A DNA stretch of 64,000 bases from Chachezhania sediminis. GTDB taxonomy: Bacteria; Pseudomonadota; Alphaproteobacteria; Rhodobacterales; Rhodobacteraceae. The stretch's first letter is position 1; every line of letters starts with the position of its first letter. The notes beneath the pieces were generated by a model. That model was not told the DNA's origin, did no database searches, and was given only the letters and a program-made list of their open reading frames with translations. Positions 61,702-64,000 of this stretch are shown piece after piece. The position numbers were made by a program, and so were the translations under genes. Location of the stretch: the NCBI RefSeq assembly GCF_009765275.1, contig NZ_VOPH01000001.1:434001-498000 (forward strand), given 5' to 3'.

Positions 61702-63939
61702 ATGTCCCGCATCGGCAAGATCGCCCGCCGCACCTTCCTGATCGGGTCCGCCGCCGTCGTGGGCGGCGTGGCCTTCGGCGCGTACTATATCGGCCGCCCT
61801 GCCCCGAACCCCCTGAAACCCGAACCGGGGCAAGCGGTGCCCAACCCCTTCGTCGTGATCGATCAGGACGGCGTGACTCTGGTCGCCCCCCGGGCCGAGA
61901 TGGGTCAGGGCGTCCAGACCACCTGGGCCGCCATGATCGCCGAGGAACTTGATGTCGACCTGGGACAGGTCCGCGTGATCCATGGACCGGCCGCCGCCGC
62001 CTATTACAACACGGCGATGATGGGCGGCCTGCTGCCCGGCAAGGAATACGAAATGACGGCCTTTCAGCACGGCATCGCCGACGTGCTGGGCAAGGTCGGC
62101 AAGGTTCTGGGCGCACAGATCACCGGCGGCTCGACCTCGATGGCCGACGGGTTCCCGCGGATGTGCGCCGCCGGCGCCTCGGCCCGGGAAACGTTGAAGG
62201 AGGCCGCGGCCCAACGGCTGGGGATCGACCGCAGCCGGCTGACGACGCGGGACGGCAAGGTCATCGCCCCGGGCAATGTCGAGCTGCGATACGAGGATCT
62301 GGCGGCGGACGCGGCAAAGCTTTCCCCGGTCACGGACGTCGCTCTGCGGGATCCGTCGCAGTGGCGCTATCTGGGCAAATCGGTGCCCCGCGTCGACATG
62401 GCGGCCAAGGCGACCGGCACCGCGGAATTCGGCATCGACGTCCGCCTGCCGGGCATGAAATTCGCGGCCCTGAAGGCAAACCCGGCCCGCGCGGGCATGG
62501 CGGGCTTTGACGCCTCGGACGCGTTGCGGATGCCGGGGGTCGAACAGGTCGTGGACCTGGGCGATGCCTTCGCGGTCGTGGCCACGAATACCTGGCTGGC
62601 GTTGCAGGCGGCCGAGGCGGTAAAACCCGATTGGGACGCCGCCGCTTATCCCGCCGATACCGACGCGATCCTGGCCCGGATGGCGCGCGCCTTCGACGGC
62701 AGCCCGGATTCGACCATGCGCGACGATGGCGATGTCGCCACCCTGCCCGCAGGCGCGACCGAGGTCACGGCAGACTATACCGTCCCCTACCTGGCCCACG
62801 CGACGATGGAGCCGATGAACGCCACCGCTCTTCTGAAGGACGGCAAGCTGGACATCTGGTGCGGCAACCAGGCCCCGATCCTGGTCCAGGACCACTGTGC
62901 CGCGGCCGCCGGCGTGGCCAAGGAAGATGTCGAGGTTCACACGACCTTCCTGGGCGGCGGCTTCGGCAGGCGGGGCGATTTCGATTACGCGGTCTATGCC
63001 GCGAAGCTGGCCAGGGCGATGGACGGCACCCCTGTCCAGCTGACCTGGTCGCGGGAAGAGGACATGACCCACGACTTCTACCGCCCCGCGGCGCTGGCCC
63101 GGATGAAGGGTGCGGTGAAGGACGGCAAAGTCGTGATGCTGGACGGCCGGATCGCGTCGCAATCCGCGATCAGGCAGTACATGACGCGGATGGGCCTGTC
63201 ACCGGTGGGACCGGACAAGGTGATGGTCGAAGGCGCCTTCAACCAACCCTACGGGATCCCGAACTATCGCATCCGCGGCTACGTCTCGGACCTGGCCCTG
63301 CCGGTGGGGTCCTGGCGGTCGGTCGGCAATTCCCACAACGGGTTCTTCCACGAATGTTTCGTGGACGAACTGGCCCATGCCGCCGGCGCCGACCCGCTGC
63401 AGATGCGCTACGACCTGATCCGGGACATCCACGCGCCCTCGGCCGGGACGCTCGCCGCGGTCCGAGAGATGTCCGGCTGGACCGGCAAGACCCCCGACGG
63501 CATCGGCCGCGGCGTTGCCTTCTGCTACAGTTTCGGCACGCCGGTCGCGACAGTGATCGAGGTCCGGAACGAAGACGGCGCCATCCGCATCGCGAAGGCC
63601 TGGATCGCCTGCGACGCGGGCCTGGCGCTGGACCCGTCGATCATCGAGGCGCAGATGACCGGCGCCCTGGTCTATGGTCTGTCGGCCGCCTGCTTCGGAG
63701 AGATCACGTTCAGCGACGGCGCGGCGGAACAGCAGAACTTCTACGACTACGACGCTCTCAGGATCCACAACTGCCCGGAGATGGAAGTCCGGGTGCTGGA
63801 GACGAACCCCTATCTCGGCGGCGCCGGCGAGCCCGGCACGCCCGGATCGATGCCGGCCCTAGCCAACGCGATCTTCGACCTGACCGGAACTAGGCCGCGC
63901 AAGTTGCCGTTGATGCACGACTTCGACCTGCTGGTCTGA
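61702..63939 (+). CDS. Molybdopterin-binding subunit of an isoquinoline 1-oxidoreductase-type hydroxylase (IorB)
   Basis: The 745-residue product has a twin-arginine-like N-terminus (ARRTFLIGSAAVVGGVAFG), so the complex may be exported or membrane-anchored. The molybdenum cofactor domain shows RAEMGQGVQTTWAAMIAEEL near residue 56, TFLGGGFGRRGDFDYA near residue 415, and the C-terminal GGAGEPGTPGSMPALANAI with the putative catalytic Glu. This matches IorB-type enzymes that hydroxylate N-heterocycles or oxidise aldehydes; the physiological substrate is unknown. No FAD subunit lies here, which is normal for this type; a cytochrome partner is not seen before the window end. Confidence 0.92.
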   Translation: MSRIGKIARRTFLIGSAAVVGGVAFGAYYIGRPAPNPLKPEPGQAVPNPFVVIDQDGVTLVAPRAEMGQGVQTTWAAMIAEELDVDLGQVRVIHGPAAAAYYNTAMMGGLLPGKEYEMTAFQHGIADVLGKVGKVLGAQITGGSTSMADGFPRMCAAGASARETLKEAAAQRLGIDRSRLTTRDGKVIAPGNVELRYEDLAADAAKLSPVTDVALRDPSQWRYLGKSVPRVDMAAKATGTAEFGIDVRLPGMKFAALKANPARAGMAGFDASDALRMPGVEQVVDLGDAFAVVATNTWLALQAAEAVKPDWDAAAYPADTDAILARMARAFDGSPDSTMRDDGDVATLPAGATEVTADYTVPYLAHATMEPMNATALLKDGKLDIWCGNQAPILVQDHCAAAAGVAKEDVEVHTTFLGGGFGRRGDFDYAVYAAKLARAMDGTPVQLTWSREEDMTHDFYRPAALARMKGAVKDGKVVMLDGRIASQSAIRQYMTRMGLSPVGPDKVMVEGAFNQPYGIPNYRIRGYVSDLALPVGSWRSVGNSHNGFFHECFVDELAHAAGADPLQMRYDLIRDIHAPSAGTLAAVREMSGWTGKTPDGIGRGVAFCYSFGTPVATVIEVRNEDGAIRIAKAWIACDAGLALDPSIIEAQMTGALVYGLSAACFGEITFSDGAAEQQNFYDYDALRIHNCPEMEVRVLETNPYLGGAGEPGTPGSMPALANAIFDLTGTRPRKLPLMHDFDLLV

Positions 63940-63960
63940 TGTTCATCCGTTACAGGACCG

Positions 63961-63993
63961 AGAGCCGCCCCATGGGGCGGCTCATTCCCTTTA
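63961..63993 (+). terminator. Terminator after the molybdenum hydroxylase genes
   Basis: GAGCCGCCCC-AT-GGGGCGGCTC, a ten-base perfect palindrome 21 bases after the stop, followed by ATTCCCTTT. Confidence 0.75.
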
Positions 63994-64000
63994 AGGATCC

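Overview
The window looks like a chromosomal segment of a GC-rich alphaproteobacterium of the Rhodobacterales (Roseobacter/Rhodobacter type). The reasons are the strong G/C third-position bias, the oxygen-dependent (CobG/CobF/CobN) cobalamin pathway, the CbiM-NikL-CbiQ-CbiO-DUF4198 metal importer, the DUF3422 and DUF1636 proteins, and two families of short dispersed intergenic repeats. I see no tRNA, rRNA, CRISPR array, transposase, phage gene or replication origin. Almost everything reads as core or long-resident chromosome.

Layout. 0-20 kb is a cobalamin region. A TauE/SafE-like permease converges on cobO. A B12 riboswitch (about 1519-1714) then precedes a tightly overlapping rightward series DUF1636-cobW-cobN-cobG-cobH-cobI-cobJ. 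It is interrupted by cobK on the opposite strand and continues with cobL-cobE-cobM, a structured 240-base leader, and cobB-cobA-cobF. A perfect 18-bp hairpin separates this from the convergent cobalt/nickel ECF importer (DUF4198-cbiM-cbiL-cbiQ-cbiO), which has its own B12 riboswitch at about 20218-20402. So both corrin-ring synthesis and cobalt supply appear to be under B12 feedback. The late genes (cobC/D/P/Q/S/T/V) are not here.

20-31 kb holds a CheB-CheR-PAS sensor-like protein without a kinase domain, a divergent gene I do not recognise, an APC amino-acid permease, and a catabolic-looking group (IclR regulator, DegT-type aminotransferase, MmgE/PrpD protein). 31-40 kb is housekeeping: gph, glmU-glmS, a PPOX-fold protein, an AlkD-like repair protein, two small exported proteins sharing a motif, moaA and waaA, whose C-terminal tail is encoded by a dispersed repeat.

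40-51 kb is a peptide or acyl-amino-acid scavenging module split around one intergenic region. Leftward runs a fused DppDF ATPase, ArgE and three tandem paralogous M20 amidohydrolases. Rightward run a family-5 binding protein and two permeases. 51-64 kb carries DUF3422, a PaaI-type thioesterase, pntAB, an SDR, kynureninase, DUF2269, an 818-base region with no convincing gene, and a TetR regulator divergent from a two-subunit molybdenum hydroxylase (IorA/IorB type), whose cofactor pathway includes the moaA product encoded at 37.6 kb.

The observations I would follow first are the cobB leader with its terminator-like hairpin, the cobK/cobL start codons that interlock on opposite strands, the M20 triplication tied to the ABC transporter, the LGK-motif exported pair, and the CheB-CheR-PAS protein facing an unknown gene across two inverted repeats.
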